In this document: positions 35,282 through 45,083 of the stretch, in pieces
Layout: every line of letters starts with the position of its first letter
Numbering within the stretch: the first letter of the stretch is position 1
NCBI RefSeq assembly: GCF_963677315.1
Contig: NZ_OY781939.1
Location: 372,001 to 436,000, forward strand
Source of the DNA: an uncultured Sphaerochaeta sp.
Lineage (GTDB): Bacteria > Spirochaetota > Spirochaetia > Sphaerochaetales > Sphaerochaetaceae
Reading direction: 5' to 3'
DNA: 64,000 bases
Translations under genes and position numbers: made by a program
Notes under the pieces: model-generated
What the model saw: only the letters and a program-made list of their open reading frames with translations
Told to the model about the DNA's origin: nothing
Databases searched by the model: none

Positions 35282-35782
35282 ATGATACAGAAAGGAATAG
35301 AAGAAACACCTTTGTTTCGTGAATACGAACCTCTGCTGAGTGCAATGGGCATTACATTGGTGGATATCAATGAGATTGACCGAGGAAGCAGTGTCCTGGT
35401 TACCATTGTAATCATGGCAAAGGAAGAAGAAGTAAATGTCGACCACTGTGCGAAGGTATACCGATTGGTATATCCAAGAATGGAACTGATATTGGGGGAG
35501 CGTGATCTGCAACTCGAGGTAACCACCCCAGGCCTTCAGCGCACAATCAAGGATAGCTATGAGTTCAGCTTGTTTACCGGCAAGCGTGTACGGGTTTATG
35601 ATACAAGCAAGACGGCCTGGGTAAGTGGTATCATCAAAACATGTGATGACCATTCGCTTACGCTTGACGAGGTATTTATTGAGGATGAAAAAGAGATGAT
35701 TGCAACAATGGTTGTGGAGTTGGCTTCTATCCAGAAGGCTAAACTCGACTATAGATGGGAGGACAATTCACATGGCAACTGA
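35282..35782 (+). CDS. rimP: Ribosome maturation factor RimP
   Basis: Assists maturation of the 30S subunit. The 166 residues have the RimP N-terminal alpha-beta domain (PLLSAMGITLVDINEIDRGSSVLVTIVIM, with VDHCAKVYRLV) and the junction ELILGERDLQLEVTTPGLQRTIKDSYEFSLFTGKRVRVY that leads to the SH3-like C-terminal domain. It overlaps nusA by 11 bases, the arrangement seen in many bacteria. AGGAG is 5 nt upstream of the ATG. First gene after the leader terminator. Confidence 0.93.
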   Translation: MIQKGIEETPLFREYEPLLSAMGITLVDINEIDRGSSVLVTIVIMAKEEEVNVDHCAKVYRLVYPRMELILGERDLQLEVTTPGLQRTIKDSYEFSLFTGKRVRVYDTSKTAWVSGIIKTCDDHSLTLDEVFIEDEKEMIATMVVELASIQKAKLDYRWEDNSHGN

Positions 35783-37274
35783 AATTGGTGACGCTATTAG
35801 AAGTATGGTAGCGGAAAAGAGTATTTCCGAGGAGCTGGTTATCAGCACCATTGAAGACATACTCCGTGCAGCGTACAAACGTAAATTCGGTACCGATGAG
35901 AATGCCGTCATAGAGTTCAGTGAAGATTATACCAGCGTTGAGCTCGCGAGCAGACGCCAGATCGTCGATGATGACGAATGGTACAATGAGGTGACTGAGA
36001 TCCCTCTCAGTGAAGCAAAAGAAATCCATGAAGAGTGTGAGATTGGTGATGAGTTGCTCATTCCCGTCGACCTCAAGGAATTCGACCGTATCAGTGTACA
36101 GAGTGCAAAACAACGTGCACATCAGAGCTTTCGTGATATCCAGAAGGATACGCTGTATAGTGAATTCAAGGCAAAAGAAGGTCAGTTGATCATTGGTTAT
36201 TACAGGAGACAAGCTCCAACCGGTGATATCTATGTCGATATTGGCAGTACTGAAGGCCTGTTGCCCAGGAGAAACCAGTCCAGCAGGGAAAGCTACCAGA
36301 GCAATGACAAGATCAAATGCTATGTGGAGAGTGTAGAGAAAGCTGAACGTGGGGTTCGAGTTATCCTTTCCAGAACAAGCAGCGAATTGATTCGCAAGCT
36401 ATTCGAGGTGGAAGTACCGGAAATTGCACAGAACCAGATTGATATCATCAAGATTGTTCGTGAAGCTGGATATCGCACCAAGGTTGCCGTGGCATCACGT
36501 AATGACGATATTGACCCTGTCGGTGCCTGTGTTGGGTTGAAGGGAAATCGAATTCAGACTATCATGAGTGAGATAGAGGGTGAGAAGATCGATATTCTTC
36601 GCTACGATCCCAACCCAATCAACTATATCCGTAATGCACTTTCCCCAGCGCAGGTGAAGGATGTAGTGGTTCTTGACAAGAACATTTATCATGCAGTTGC
36701 CATTGTTGAAGACAGCCAACTCTCATTGGCCATTGGCAAGCAAGGCTTGAATGTCCGTCTGGCAAACAAGTTGGTCGACTGGATGATTGATGTGAAGACC
36801 CAGGCTCAGTTTGATGAGATGGATATTGCCAAGGAAGCCCGTTCAAGGGCTGAAAGCATCTTCCTTGATGAGCAAGAGTACTATAGTGAAGAACTCGTTG
36901 CCCAGAATGATGAGGAAGTGCTTGTTGGACAGGAAGGCGAAGTTGTTCCTGAGGAGAGCTTTGTTGATGAGGATGAGATTGCCCTCTCTGAGCTTCCTTT
37001 GGATGAGATGTTGCTGAAGAAACTCCATTTCCACGATGTATATAGTGTTGAAGAGTTCATCAATCTCAGCGAAGAGGATCTTGCAAGCTTCAGTGATTTG
37101 AGCGAGGAAGAGATTATTGCAATCAAGGATACCATCAATGAGTACGTTGATATCGTTGAAGATGAAGAGGAAACTGAGACTGAGTACGTCTGTCCCAATT
37201 GTGGTTCCTCCATCACAGAGGATATGAATGTGTGCCCAAACTGTGGTACAGGTCTGGTATTTGAGGTAGAGTAA
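35772..37274 (+). CDS. nusA: Transcription termination/antitermination factor NusA with C-terminal zinc-ribbon-like tail
   Basis: RNA-polymerase-associated factor controlling pausing, termination and antitermination. Start ATG 35772 gives MATEIGDAIRSMVAEK and 500 residues. Domains in order: N-terminal RNAP-binding (about 1-130), S1 (about 135-205, LIIGYYRRQAPTGDIYVDIGSTEGLLP), KH1 and KH2 (about 210-350, VGACVGLKGNRIQTIM and LAIGKQGLNVRLANKL), an acidic linker, and a helix-hairpin-helix-like repeat (about 405-455, LKKLHFHDVYSVEEFINL). An unusual tail follows: C474-x2-C477 and C488-x2-C491 (CPNCG twice), a rubredoxin-knuckle-like zinc ribbon. The extra ribbon is not part of the standard NusA core. 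It overlaps rimP and precedes infB by 15 bp. Confidence 0.96.
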   Translation: MATEIGDAIRSMVAEKSISEELVISTIEDILRAAYKRKFGTDENAVIEFSEDYTSVELASRRQIVDDDEWYNEVTEIPLSEAKEIHEECEIGDELLIPVDLKEFDRISVQSAKQRAHQSFRDIQKDTLYSEFKAKEGQLIIGYYRRQAPTGDIYVDIGSTEGLLPRRNQSSRESYQSNDKIKCYVESVEKAERGVRVILSRTSSELIRKLFEVEVPEIAQNQIDIIKIVREAGYRTKVAVASRNDDIDPVGACVGLKGNRIQTIMSEIEGEKIDILRYDPNPINYIRNALSPAQVKDVVVLDKNIYHAVAIVEDSQLSLAIGKQGLNVRLANKLVDWMIDVKTQAQFDEMDIAKEARSRAESIFLDEQEYYSEELVAQNDEEVLVGQEGEVVPEESFVDEDEIALSELPLDEMLLKKLHFHDVYSVEEFINLSEEDLASFSDLSEEEIIAIKDTINEYVDIVEDEEETETEYVCPNCGSSITEDMNVCPNCGTGLVFEVE

Positions 37275-37289
37275 ATTATAGAGGAAATA

Positions 37290-40064
37290 ATGTCGGAAGA
37301 GAATAACAAGCCAAAAGCAACGTTGATCAAACATGTTGTGAATCCTACGGAACACAACAAAGAGCAGAAGAGTCCCGCCAAAGAACCTGAGTCCAAGCCC
37401 AAAGCTCCCGCTGAAAAGCGTAGGGTAGTGGTGGTAAAGAAAAAGGTAGTCGTGGTGAAGCCTCAGGCTCGCAAGGAGGCTGAAAAGCCCGAGAATGAGA
37501 AGCAGGAAGGCAAGAAGACCTCCAAGGATGAAGGCAGCAAGGAAGCATCTGAGAAGAAAAAGACAGCTTCTGACGGCCGCACAAGTAGTGTGGTACGAAA
37601 AGCCCATCGTCACAGTGGGTCAGAGAACCTATCCTCTTCTCCCTTGCATAATGGTCCGGTCGTTATCAGACCAACCAATCTGCCACCGGTTCCCAACCAG
37701 GGATTGACGGTCAAGGATCATAAGGAGTTGCAGGATAAAAATCCTGGTGGTATCTCTTCCAAAGAGAGTCCGGTCCCCAGTTCTGGTCCACGTGTAGCCG
37801 GTATGGTTGGTGGACGTCCAGCTCCTGGGACCAGACCACAATACCGCCCCAACAACAACAGGGGTGGATATCAGGGTCAGGATAACCGTGGTCCTGGAAG
37901 ACCTGCTGGAGCAGGCGGGTATCAGGGCCAGGATAATCGTGGCCCAGCCAGACCTGCTGGAACCGGTGGGTATCAAGGTGGACCTGGTAGACCTGGTGGA
38001 TACAGACCTAATCCAAACGGTCCTGCAAGAGGTGGCGCTCCATTCCAACGCAATGGCGGTGGTGGTGGATTCAGAGGACCTGGTGGCCCCCGTCCCCCCT
38101 TTGGCGGACCTCAAGGTGGAGGAGGGAATCGACCTCCTATGCAGGATATGGCTCCTGTTAACCAGAGGACCAACAAGAAAAGCTTCAAAAAGAAGAACAA
38201 CGCTACCTATAAGAAACGGAATGCCGAAGAAGAGAAGGAATTCCAGATCCAGAGACGCAAGCAACAGGCAGCAGCCAAACTTGCCGCAGTACCCAAGTCC
38301 ATTGATATGATGGAGGTCATTACGGTAAGTGACCTTGCCAAGAAGATGAACTTGAAAGCTGGCGAGATCATTGCGAAACTTCTCAAGATGGGCATGATGG
38401 TTACCATCAACCAACAGATTGACCACGAGACAGCTGAAATTATCTGTAGCGAATACAACTGTCAGGTAAATCTTGTTTCTCTCTACGATGAAACCTTGAT
38501 CGTAAGTGAACCGGACAAGGACGAAGACCTTATTGATCGTGCACCAATCGTAACGGTCATGGGACACGTAGACCATGGTAAGACCAAGTTGCTTGATGCA
38601 ATTCGTTCAACCAAGGTTGCTGAAGGTGAGTATGGTGGGATTACCCAGCATATCGGAGCCTACAAGGTCGATCTTCCTGGAAAGGGTGAGGTTGTCTTCC
38701 TCGATACTCCTGGACACGCCGCATTCTCCATGATGCGTGCCCGCGGAGCGCAGGTTACTGACATTGTCATCCTGGTGGTTGCAGCCAATGATGGTGTGAT
38801 GCCGCAAACTCGTGAAGCTATCGACCATGCTCGTGCAGCCAATGTTCCCATCATTGTAGCGATCAACAAATGTGACCTGCCTGAGGCAAAGCCTGAGCGT
38901 GTCATGCAACAGCTCTCTGACCTTGGCCTGATGCCTGAGGCATGGGGCGGACAGACACTGTATTGTGAGATATCTGCACTCAAGAAGATCGGTATTGACG
39001 AATTACTTGATACCATCCTCCTTGAAGCTGAAATGCTCGAGCTGAGGGTCAATGCAAATTGCAGGGCTGAAGGTAAGATCATTGAAAGCAGAATTGACCA
39101 GGGTAGGGGTATTGTTGCCTCCATCTTGATCGAGCGTGGTACCCTGAGACAGGGAGATCACTATGTAGCAGGTATTTACCCAGGTCGTGTAAGAGCCATG
39201 TTTGATGACAAGGGCAACAAGATTGATGAGGCTGGTCCTTCCACTCCTGTTGAGATCATCGGTCTCTCGGACATTCCGGGAGCGGGCGATCCATTCCAGG
39301 TCACTGAAGATGAAAGACAGGCTCGTCAGGTCGGTAACAAGCGGCAGGAGCTTGAGAGAATCGGGGATAGCCGGAATGTGAAGAAGGTTACCTTGGACAA
39401 TCTCTACACCAAGATCAAGGAAGGTACCATCCAGGAGTTCAATGTCATCATCAAGGGTGATGTACAGGGATCTGTTGAAGCCTTGCAGGGCGCTCTACAG
39501 AAACTCTCCAACGATGAGATCCATCTCAATGTAATCCGTGCAAGTGCCGGTGCAATCATTGAAAGTGATGTCACCTTGGCCAGTGCATCTGAGGCATTGG
39601 TTATCGGGTTCAATGTACGCCCGACTCCAAGAGCCCAGGTCCTTGCTGATCAAGAGAAAATCGAGATTCGTAAATACAACATCATCTATGATGTGGTAGA
39701 CGATATCAGAAGTGCTATGGAAGGTATGCTCAGTCCTGAGGTACGTGAGGTTGAGATCGGTACTGTCGAAGTCCGTGATACCTTTAAGGTACCCAGAATT
39801 GGAACGATTGCCGGATGTATGGTTACCAGTGGAAAGGTCAAGAGAAATGCCTATGCAAGGGTCTTCCGCGAAGATATCCAACTCACTTCCGACAAGGTCA
39901 AGATTTCGAGCTTGAAGCGATTCAAGGATGATGCGAGGGAAGTTGCAGAAGGCTTTGAATGTGGTATTGGACTTGAAAATTTCAACGACTTGCATGTCGG
40001 AGATATCCTTGAGATCATTGAGACTGAGGAAATCGCCCGCAAGTTGGTAACAAAAAGTGAATAA
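37290..40064 (+). CDS. infB: Translation initiation factor IF-2 with Gly/Arg-rich N-terminal region
   Basis: GTPase placing initiator tRNA on the ribosome, 924 residues. A lysine/glutamate-rich start (1-100) is followed by a Gly/Arg/Pro/Gln-rich low-complexity region (about 165-290), containing two near-identical 17-residue units. Then come the IF2N-like segment ([25 protein letters not shown] near 340) and the GTPase: G1 GHVDHGKT near 425, G3 DTPGHAAF near 473, G4 NKCD near 527. Domains II-IV complete the C-terminus. The core is ordinary; the low-complexity region varies greatly between species. The same repeats give long spurious frames on both strands here. rbfA begins 5 bp later. Confidence 0.97.
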   Translation: MSEENNKPKATLIKHVVNPTEHNKEQKSPAKEPESKPKAPAEKRRVVVVKKKVVVVKPQARKEAEKPENEKQEGKKTSKDEGSKEASEKKKTASDGRTSSVVRKAHRHSGSENLSSSPLHNGPVVIRPTNLPPVPNQGLTVKDHKELQDKNPGGISSKESPVPSSGPRVAGMVGGRPAPGTRPQYRPNNNRGGYQGQDNRGPGRPAGAGGYQGQDNRGPARPAGTGGYQGGPGRPGGYRPNPNGPARGGAPFQRNGGGGGFRGPGGPRPPFGGPQGGGGNRPPMQDMAPVNQRTNKKSFKKKNNATYKKRNAEEEKEFQIQRRKQQAAAKLAAVPKSIDMMEVITVSDLAKKMNLKAGEIIAKLLKMGMMVTINQQIDHETAEIICSEYNCQVNLVSLYDETLIVSEPDKDEDLIDRAPIVTVMGHVDHGKTKLLDAIRSTKVAEGEYGGITQHIGAYKVDLPGKGEVVFLDTPGHAAFSMMRARGAQVTDIVILVVAANDGVMPQTREAIDHARAANVPIIVAINKCDLPEAKPERVMQQLSDLGLMPEAWGGQTLYCEISALKKIGIDELLDTILLEAEMLELRVNANCRAEGKIIESRIDQGRGIVASILIERGTLRQGDHYVAGIYPGRVRAMFDDKGNKIDEAGPSTPVEIIGLSDIPGAGDPFQVTEDERQARQVGNKRQELERIGDSRNVKKVTLDNLYTKIKEGTIQEFNVIIKGDVQGSVEALQGALQKLSNDEIHLNVIRASAGAIIESDVTLASASEALVIGFNVRPTPRAQVLADQEKIEIRKYNIIYDVVDDIRSAMEGMLSPEVREVEIGTVEVRDTFKVPRIGTIAGCMVTSGKVKRNAYARVFREDIQLTSDKVKISSLKRFKDDAREVAEGFECGIGLENFNDLHVGDILEIIETEEIARKLVTKSE
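37863..37982 (+). repeat. 51-bp tandem repeat inside infB
   Basis: Two in-frame 51-bp copies (37863-37913 and 37914-37964) encode [21 protein letters not shown] units, and a partial third copy begins at 37965. Codon third positions differ between copies, so the peptide repeat has been kept while the DNA has drifted. Confidence 0.8.
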
Positions 40065-40069
40065 CAACC

Positions 40070-40432
40070 ATGAGTGAATATAGCCAGAAGCGAATAGAAG
40101 CAAAACTCTCTGAGGCGATCAGCATGCTGATCGTCAAAGGAGAGGTGAAAAATCCCCTGGTCAGCACCCTTTGCTCGGTGAGTAAAGTGGAGCTCTCCCA
40201 GGACAATGCCTATGCGACCGTCTTCATCTCCTCGGTTCTTGATGACAAGAGCCTTGAGGAGAGTGTTGCGGGGTTGCAGAAGGCAAGTGGATTCATTCAG
40301 AAACGTGTAGGGGCATTCCTGAAAACCCGGAATACCCCTGTACTGAGATTCAAGGCAGACATCTCTCTGAAAGAAGGACAAAAGATCAATGCCTTGATAG
40401 ATTCATTGGTGGAAGATGGGAAAGAACGCTAG
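40070..40432 (+). CDS. rbfA: Ribosome-binding factor A
   Basis: Cold-shock-related 30S maturation factor of 120 residues with a single KH-like domain. Visible features are KRIEAKLSEAISMLIVKGEVKNP at the N-terminus, LCSVSKVELSQDNAYATVFISS near 45, and VGAFLKTRNTPVLRFKADISLKEG near 85, the family pattern. It overlaps the start of truB by 17 bases. Length and position after infB are the norm. The ribosome site is weak (AACAACC), so it may rely on coupling with infB, whose stop is 5 bp upstream. Confidence 0.93.
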   Translation: MSEYSQKRIEAKLSEAISMLIVKGEVKNPLVSTLCSVSKVELSQDNAYATVFISSVLDDKSLEESVAGLQKASGFIQKRVGAFLKTRNTPVLRFKADISLKEGQKINALIDSLVEDGKER

Positions 40433-41318
40433 TATTCTCCTCATCAACAAGAAACGGGGACTGACAAGTTTTTCGAGTCTTAACGATATCAAGCGTACCA
40501 TAGACCCAAAAGTAGGGCATGCTGGTACGCTTGATAAGTTTGCAGAGGGACTCTTGATTGTGTTGACAGGCAGTATGACCAAATTGAACATTCTGTTTTC
40601 CCAGATGGACAAGCAGTACCGTGCGCATATCCAGTTTGGACGTGAGACCGATACCCTTGATCCGGAAGGGGAAGTGATAGCAGAATCGGCGATTCCTTCC
40701 CATGAAATAATTCTGCAAGCTATTCCTTCGTTTGTTGGGGAAGGAGAGCAGGAACCTCCTGCCTATAGTGCCCTGCATATCAATGGGAAACGAGCAAGTA
40801 AGCTAGTCAGGCAGGGCAAGCAGGTGGTCATGCCAAAACGACCGATCACCATTTATGCGTTTACCCCAATCAGCTATGAAGCTGGTGTACTTGTTGCAGA
40901 TATCCATGTTTCAAAAGGCACTTATATCCGAAGTATCGCCAGGGATTTGGGAAAAGCTTGTGGAAGCAGGGCTCACCTCACCGCCTTGACGAGAACCAGC
41001 ATTGGACCGTTTTCACTTGATGAAGCAGTAGATGCAAAACAAACTGAAGAGCTTGTATGCTCCATGCAGTATACTGATGCGTATCTGAAAAGACTGGAAA
41101 CCATCAGTATATTTGAAATCCCTGATTCAGAATTGTTTCGTGTAGCCAATGGGGGCTATCCCCATAGGATGACGTGCATCAAGGAGGGTAGGGATGCAGT
41201 CTTTGGTGCCTTGTATAGCAAGGATGGTATCCTACGGGCCGTATCCAATATTCAGGAAAATCGCCTGATTGCCCAGATACACCCGTTTTCAGGGGGAAAA
41301 CAGTATGAAACGGTATGA
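40416..41318 (+). CDS. truB: tRNA pseudouridine(55) synthase TruB
   Basis: Makes pseudouridine 55 in the T-loop of tRNAs. The 300 residues include the catalytic aspartate D40 in KVGHAGTLDKFAEGLLIV, then YRAHIQFGRETDTLDPEGEV, QEPPAYSALHINGKRASKLVRQG and VSKGTYIRSIARDLGKACGSRAHLTALTRTSIGPFSL. It overlaps rbfA (17 bases) and ribF (14 bases), so the three are tightly packed. The C-terminal ~90 residues are the variable part and no PUA domain is obvious. Confidence 0.94.
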   Translation: MGKNASILLINKKRGLTSFSSLNDIKRTIDPKVGHAGTLDKFAEGLLIVLTGSMTKLNILFSQMDKQYRAHIQFGRETDTLDPEGEVIAESAIPSHEIILQAIPSFVGEGEQEPPAYSALHINGKRASKLVRQGKQVVMPKRPITIYAFTPISYEAGVLVADIHVSKGTYIRSIARDLGKACGSRAHLTALTRTSIGPFSLDEAVDAKQTEELVCSMQYTDAYLKRLETISIFEIPDSELFRVANGGYPHRMTCIKEGRDAVFGALYSKDGILRAVSNIQENRLIAQIHPFSGGKQYETV

Positions 41319-42141
41319 TTTCATGCATCTTTCAGCTCATCCGGTCCTCTGGCAGGTGCCCATGGTAGTCTCCATTGGTGTATTCGATGGTCTTCACCGT
41401 GGCCACTTGACCATTCTGGATCGTACGATCTCTCTAGCCAAGAAAAATGAGTGGGAGAGTATGGTGATTACCTTTGATAAAAATCCCAAGATGGCAACGA
41501 AAAGCCAACCATATCATTCCAAGCTCACCACTGAAGCCCAAATGCAGGAAATCCTTGCCAATCTTGGTGTTAACCATATGGTAGTCATTGACTTTTCTGC
41601 TGATTTCAGTAAACTCACAGCTGAGGAGTTCCTAACTTTGGTTTGTGCTTTTTGCCAAGTCAAGGCGATGGTTGTCGGAGAAGATTTCCGCTGCGGTGCC
41701 CCGGCGTCAAGTGCCGGACCTGTTCAGCTGCAGGAATATCTGAACCGATTGTCACCTGGGGCATTTGTAGAAGTTCCTCCTTTTGTCCAGACTGACAAAA
41801 GTGAGGTTGTTTCAAGTACCCTGGTGCGTAAAAAACTTCTTAAGGGCGCTTTGGAAGAAATCCAAAGTATGCTCGGCAGACCGTATGAGTTGGATTTGGT
41901 GGCTCACCCCTCCAGGTTTACTGAAGACGGACTGCTGTACCGTACGGCTTCCTTCATGCAATTGCTGCCGATGGCTGGCGTGTATGATGCCTACCTTACA
42001 CTTTCGGATGATACGAAGGTCCCTGTGAAAACAATCATAGGCAATGAAGACCTTTTCATTATTCCAAAAACGGTAATGTGGGATATGAAACTGTTACGTA
42101 CAAAAAGACTTAGCTTGATAGCTAAGGGGAGTAGTTCATGA
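41305..42141 (+). CDS. ribF: RibF-type FAD synthetase with degenerate riboflavin-kinase domain
   Basis: The 278-residue product starts at ATG 41305 (AGGGGGAAAACAGT just upstream). The N-terminal nucleotidyltransferase domain is well preserved: [18 protein letters not shown] near 22, [30 protein letters not shown] near 130, and [10 protein letters not shown] near 170. The C-terminal region should be the flavokinase, but the expected G-R-x-x-GFPTAN and later dLYG/F.R motifs are absent; only [17 protein letters not shown] and a shortened tail remain. It probably has FMN adenylyltransferase activity only. It overlaps truB and its stop overlaps the rpsO start (ATGA). Its place in this operon is the classic ribF-rpsO one. 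Confidence 0.88.
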   Translation: MKRYDFMHLSAHPVLWQVPMVVSIGVFDGLHRGHLTILDRTISLAKKNEWESMVITFDKNPKMATKSQPYHSKLTTEAQMQEILANLGVNHMVVIDFSADFSKLTAEEFLTLVCAFCQVKAMVVGEDFRCGAPASSAGPVQLQEYLNRLSPGAFVEVPPFVQTDKSEVVSSTLVRKKLLKGALEEIQSMLGRPYELDLVAHPSRFTEDGLLYRTASFMQLLPMAGVYDAYLTLSDDTKVPVKTIIGNEDLFIIPKTVMWDMKLLRTKRLSLIAKGSSS

Positions 42142-42404
42142 TCTCGAAAGAACAGAAACAAGAAATCATCGCAAAGTATGGTGGTGATGAGAAGAACACT
42201 GGATCAACCCAGGCACAGATTGCTTTGTTGACCGCCAGAATCAACGACCTGCAGATTCACTTCAAGGCAAATCCCAAGGATCATGCTGGAACCAGAGGGT
42301 TGTTGCAGATGGTCGGACAACGCAGACGTCTTCTGAAGTATCTGCGCAACAACGACATCGACGCCTACCGTGCGCTGATCGCAGACCTCGGTCTGAGAAA
42401 ATAA
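42138..42404 (+). CDS. rpsO: 30S ribosomal protein S15
   Basis: Primary-binding 30S protein of 88 residues, with the expected helices and RNA-contact residues: [50 protein letters not shown] and [11 protein letters not shown]. It overlaps ribF by four bases (ATGA). In E. coli S15 binds its own mRNA; no such element can be judged here. A hairpin follows in the rpsO-pnp spacer. Confidence 0.98.
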   Translation: MISKEQKQEIIAKYGGDEKNTGSTQAQIALLTARINDLQIHFKANPKDHAGTRGLLQMVGQRRRLLKYLRNNDIDAYRALIADLGLRK

Positions 42405-42435
42405 CGGTGGTGTTTTCACGGTAATTTTGTGTGAA

Positions 42436-42468
42436 TGGCTCCGATGGCTTTTCAGGCTGTTGGAGCTA
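42436..42468 (+). other. Hairpin in the rpsO-pnp spacer
   Basis: A possible 14-bp stem, with several G-U pairs, runs from TGGCTCC (42436-42442) to GGAGCTA (42462-42468) around a TTTCA loop and is followed by TTTATAT. It could be an rpsO terminator or, by analogy with the enteric pnp leader cut by RNase III and controlled by PNPase, a processing site. A clear pnp promoter was not found; a TATAGT at 42478-42483 lacks a good -35. Confidence 0.45.
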
Positions 42469-42521
42469 TTTATATGATATAGTAAAGAAGAACAAAAAGA
42501 ACGAAGAAAGGAAAAAGTAAA

Positions 42522-44630
42522 ATGGAAGTTAAGAAAGTATCTGTACGGATTGGTAATTCCGATCTGGTTTTTGAAACCGGAAAAATTGCCAAACAAGCCA
42601 ATGGCTCCGTCTATGCCCATTATGAAGGGAGTGCGGTTATCGCAACGGTCTGCTGTGGCAAACAACCCAATGAAGGCTTGGATTATGTACCACTCAGTGT
42701 TGAGTATAATGAAAAATATTATGCTGCAGGAAAGATCCCCGGTGGATTCCTCAAGAGGGAAGCCCGCCCCAAGGACAAGGAAATTCTCGTCAGCCGCTTG
42801 ATCGACCGTCCGATGCGACCCTTGTTCAACAAGGCCTTCGGTAGGGAAATCCAGATTGTCCCCACTGCAGTCTCCTCCGACATGAACAATACCCCTGATA
42901 TCATTGCCATGAATGCGGCAAGTGCTGCAGTCACCATCAGTGATATTCCATTCGGTGGCCCTATCGCTGCTGTACGCATTTCACTCCTTGATGGCAAGTA
43001 TATTGTCAATCCAACTTTCAGTGAAATTGAAAAGAGCGAACTTGATATTGTAGTTGCTGGTACCCGTGATGGGATTACCATGGTTGAAGGTGGTGCAAAA
43101 GAGGTGAGTGAAGAAGTGATGCTTGAGGCAATCGCAACTGCCCAGCCTTTTATCACCAAACTCTGTGATGCACAGCTTGAACTACGTGAACTTGCAGGAA
43201 AAGAGAAACTCCCCATCATCGAGAGCACAGTTGACCTTTCCTGGCTTGAGCCTGTAAAGGCATTTGCATACCCCCTGATCAAGGAAGCATCCTTCGTCAA
43301 GGGCAAGATGGAGCGCTATGCTGCTCTTGCTGAGGTGCATGAACAGGTGAAGGAAAAGTTTGCTGACCTGATTGCCGAAGACGAGAACCGCCCAGGCCAG
43401 CTTGGTGGGCTCTTCGAAGACCTCGAATATGAGATTCTTCGCTCCTCCATCCTCAACGAAGGTGTTCGTACCGATGGTAGAAAGGTAGATGAAATTAGAC
43501 CGATCACCTGTGAAGCTGGACTCTTGTCCAGAACCCATGGTTCAGCGCTCTTCACCCGCGGAGAGACCCAGGCCTTGGCAGTCACCACGCTTGGTACCTC
43601 CAGTGATGAGCAGATGTTTGATACCATTGATGGTGAGAAATCCTTCAGTTCCTTCATGCTGCACTACAACTTCCCTCCATACAGTGTTGGTGAGACCGGA
43701 AGGCTCTCCACCGGTAGAAGAGAGATTGGACATGGACATCTTGCCCAGAGAGCTTTAGAGGCTATCATCCCACCCAAAGATGTATTCCCTTATACCATCC
43801 GTGTTGTCAGTGAGATCATGGAGTCTAACGGCTCCTCATCCATGGCATCAGTGTGTGGTGGTTGTCTCTCATTGATGGATGCTGGTGTACCTGTAAAGAC
43901 TCCGGTAGCCGGTATCGCCATGGGCTTGATCACCGAAGGTGCTGATTACTCCAAGTATGTGGTACTCAGTGACATTCTCGGTGAAGAGGACCACCTCGGC
44001 GACATGGACTTCAAGGTAACTGGATCCCGTGAAGGTATCACCGCATTCCAGATGGATATCAAGATTGCCGGTGTTACCCCTGAGATCATGAAGAAGGCTC
44101 TTGAGCAGGCCAAGAAGGGAAGAATCCATATCCTGAACATCATGGAAGATACCCTGAAGACTCCTCGTGAGGAGATCAATGAGTATGCTCCCAAGATCCT
44201 GACCATGAAGGTTGACCTTGAGAAGATCGGCGCTGTCATCGGAACCGGTGGTAAGACGATCAAGGCAATTGCAAGCCAGAGTGGTGCAGAAGTAAATATT
44301 GCTGATGACGGGACCATTACCATCTTCGGTAGGAATGCTGCTGCGGCTAAGCTGGCCAAGGAATTGGTACAGTCCATCGTTGAGGAACCCGAAGTAGGAA
44401 GAATCTACCAGGGAACCGTTAAGAGGATCATGGACTTCGGTGCCTTTATCGAGATCCTGCCAGGTAAGGAAGGGCTTTGCCATATTTCCAAGCTTGCCAA
44501 GACTCGTGTCCAGAACGTCGAAGATGTACTCACTGTTGGCCAGTCCGTACCGGTGAAACTTATCGAGATCGACCGTCAGGGTCGTTTGAACCTGAGTTAC
44601 ATCGATGCAATCGAAGGCAATGCCAAATAA
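42522..44630 (+). CDS. pnp: Polyribonucleotide nucleotidyltransferase (PNPase)
   Basis: Phosphorolytic 3'-5' exoribonuclease of the degradosome, 702 residues. Two RNase PH domains are visible ([21 protein letters not shown] near 15 with [14 protein letters not shown] near 90; and [20 protein letters not shown] with [14 protein letters not shown] and [21 protein letters not shown]). They are followed by a KH domain (about 555-615, [22 protein letters not shown]) and an S1 domain (about 622-695, [24 protein letters not shown]). AAAGGA lies 9 nt upstream of the ATG. Complete and ordinary. dut follows immediately. Confidence 0.97.
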   Translation: MEVKKVSVRIGNSDLVFETGKIAKQANGSVYAHYEGSAVIATVCCGKQPNEGLDYVPLSVEYNEKYYAAGKIPGGFLKREARPKDKEILVSRLIDRPMRPLFNKAFGREIQIVPTAVSSDMNNTPDIIAMNAASAAVTISDIPFGGPIAAVRISLLDGKYIVNPTFSEIEKSELDIVVAGTRDGITMVEGGAKEVSEEVMLEAIATAQPFITKLCDAQLELRELAGKEKLPIIESTVDLSWLEPVKAFAYPLIKEASFVKGKMERYAALAEVHEQVKEKFADLIAEDENRPGQLGGLFEDLEYEILRSSILNEGVRTDGRKVDEIRPITCEAGLLSRTHGSALFTRGETQALAVTTLGTSSDEQMFDTIDGEKSFSSFMLHYNFPPYSVGETGRLSTGRREIGHGHLAQRALEAIIPPKDVFPYTIRVVSEIMESNGSSSMASVCGGCLSLMDAGVPVKTPVAGIAMGLITEGADYSKYVVLSDILGEEDHLGDMDFKVTGSREGITAFQMDIKIAGVTPEIMKKALEQAKKGRIHILNIMEDTLKTPREEINEYAPKILTMKVDLEKIGAVIGTGGKTIKAIASQSGAEVNIADDGTITIFGRNAAAAKLAKELVQSIVEEPEVGRIYQGTVKRIMDFGAFIEILPGKEGLCHISKLAKTRVQNVEDVLTVGQSVPVKLIEIDRQGRLNLSYIDAIEGNAK

Positions 44631-44631
44631 C

Positions 44632-45081
44632 ATGGAGAGCCATTCGATTCCGGTAAAGGTCAAGAAGCTCAATGAGCACGCTCTCCTTCCCGTATATGGG
44701 ACGGAGAGAAGTGCAGGTGCTGATCTTTCAGCCTGCCTGGAGGAGGACCTACTCCTGAAGGCAGGTTCCTATGCAAAGATTCCCACCGGATTGAGTATTC
44801 AGGTTCCTCCTGGGTATGAGGCACAGGTCAGGCCAAGAAGTGGACTTGCTGCCAAACATGGGATTACCGTTCTCAACAGCCCTGGTACCATCGATAGTGA
44901 TTATCGTGGAGAGGTGGCTGTCCTCTTGGTCAATCATGGGGAGAAGGACGTGGTCATCCATACAGGAGACCGTATCGCACAGATGGTTATCGCACGGTGT
45001 GAACAAGCCTCCTTTTTACCGACTATGGAGCTTGATGCTACAGAACGCGGAAGTGGAGGTTTTGGTTCAACGGGAGTATAA
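44632..45081 (+). CDS. dut: Deoxyuridine 5'-triphosphate nucleotidohydrolase
   Basis: Trimeric dUTPase hydrolysing dUTP to dUMP, keeping uracil out of DNA and feeding dTMP synthesis. The 149 residues contain all five motifs: RSAGADLSACLEED, QVRPRSGLAAKHG, LNSPGTIDSDYRGEVAVLLVNHG, GDRIAQMVI and the C-terminal arm ERGSGGFGSTGV. ATG 44632 comes one base after the pnp stop; an in-frame ATG at 44620 inside pnp is an alternative, and neither has a strong ribosome site. It is likely cotranscribed with pnp. Confidence 0.94.
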   Translation: MESHSIPVKVKKLNEHALLPVYGTERSAGADLSACLEEDLLLKAGSYAKIPTGLSIQVPPGYEAQVRPRSGLAAKHGITVLNSPGTIDSDYRGEVAVLLVNHGEKDVVIHTGDRIAQMVIARCEQASFLPTMELDATERGSGGFGSTGV

Positions 45082-45083
45082 CG

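Noticed and set aside
37863..37982. Tandem repeat considered as CRISPR-like or as a minisatellite outside genes
   Set aside because: The repeat is in frame in infB, has no unique spacers of constant length, and encodes the Gly/Arg units.
37807..38310. 167-residue plus-strand frame inside infB
   Set aside because: An alternate frame of the same Gly/Arg repeat region; its apparent repeats (DLLEQAG, DLLEPVG) derive from the infB repeats.
37629..38576. 315-residue minus-strand reading frame opposite infB
   Set aside because: It mirrors the low-complexity repeats and GTPase start of infB; infB is certain and this frame has no recognisable domain or ribosome site.
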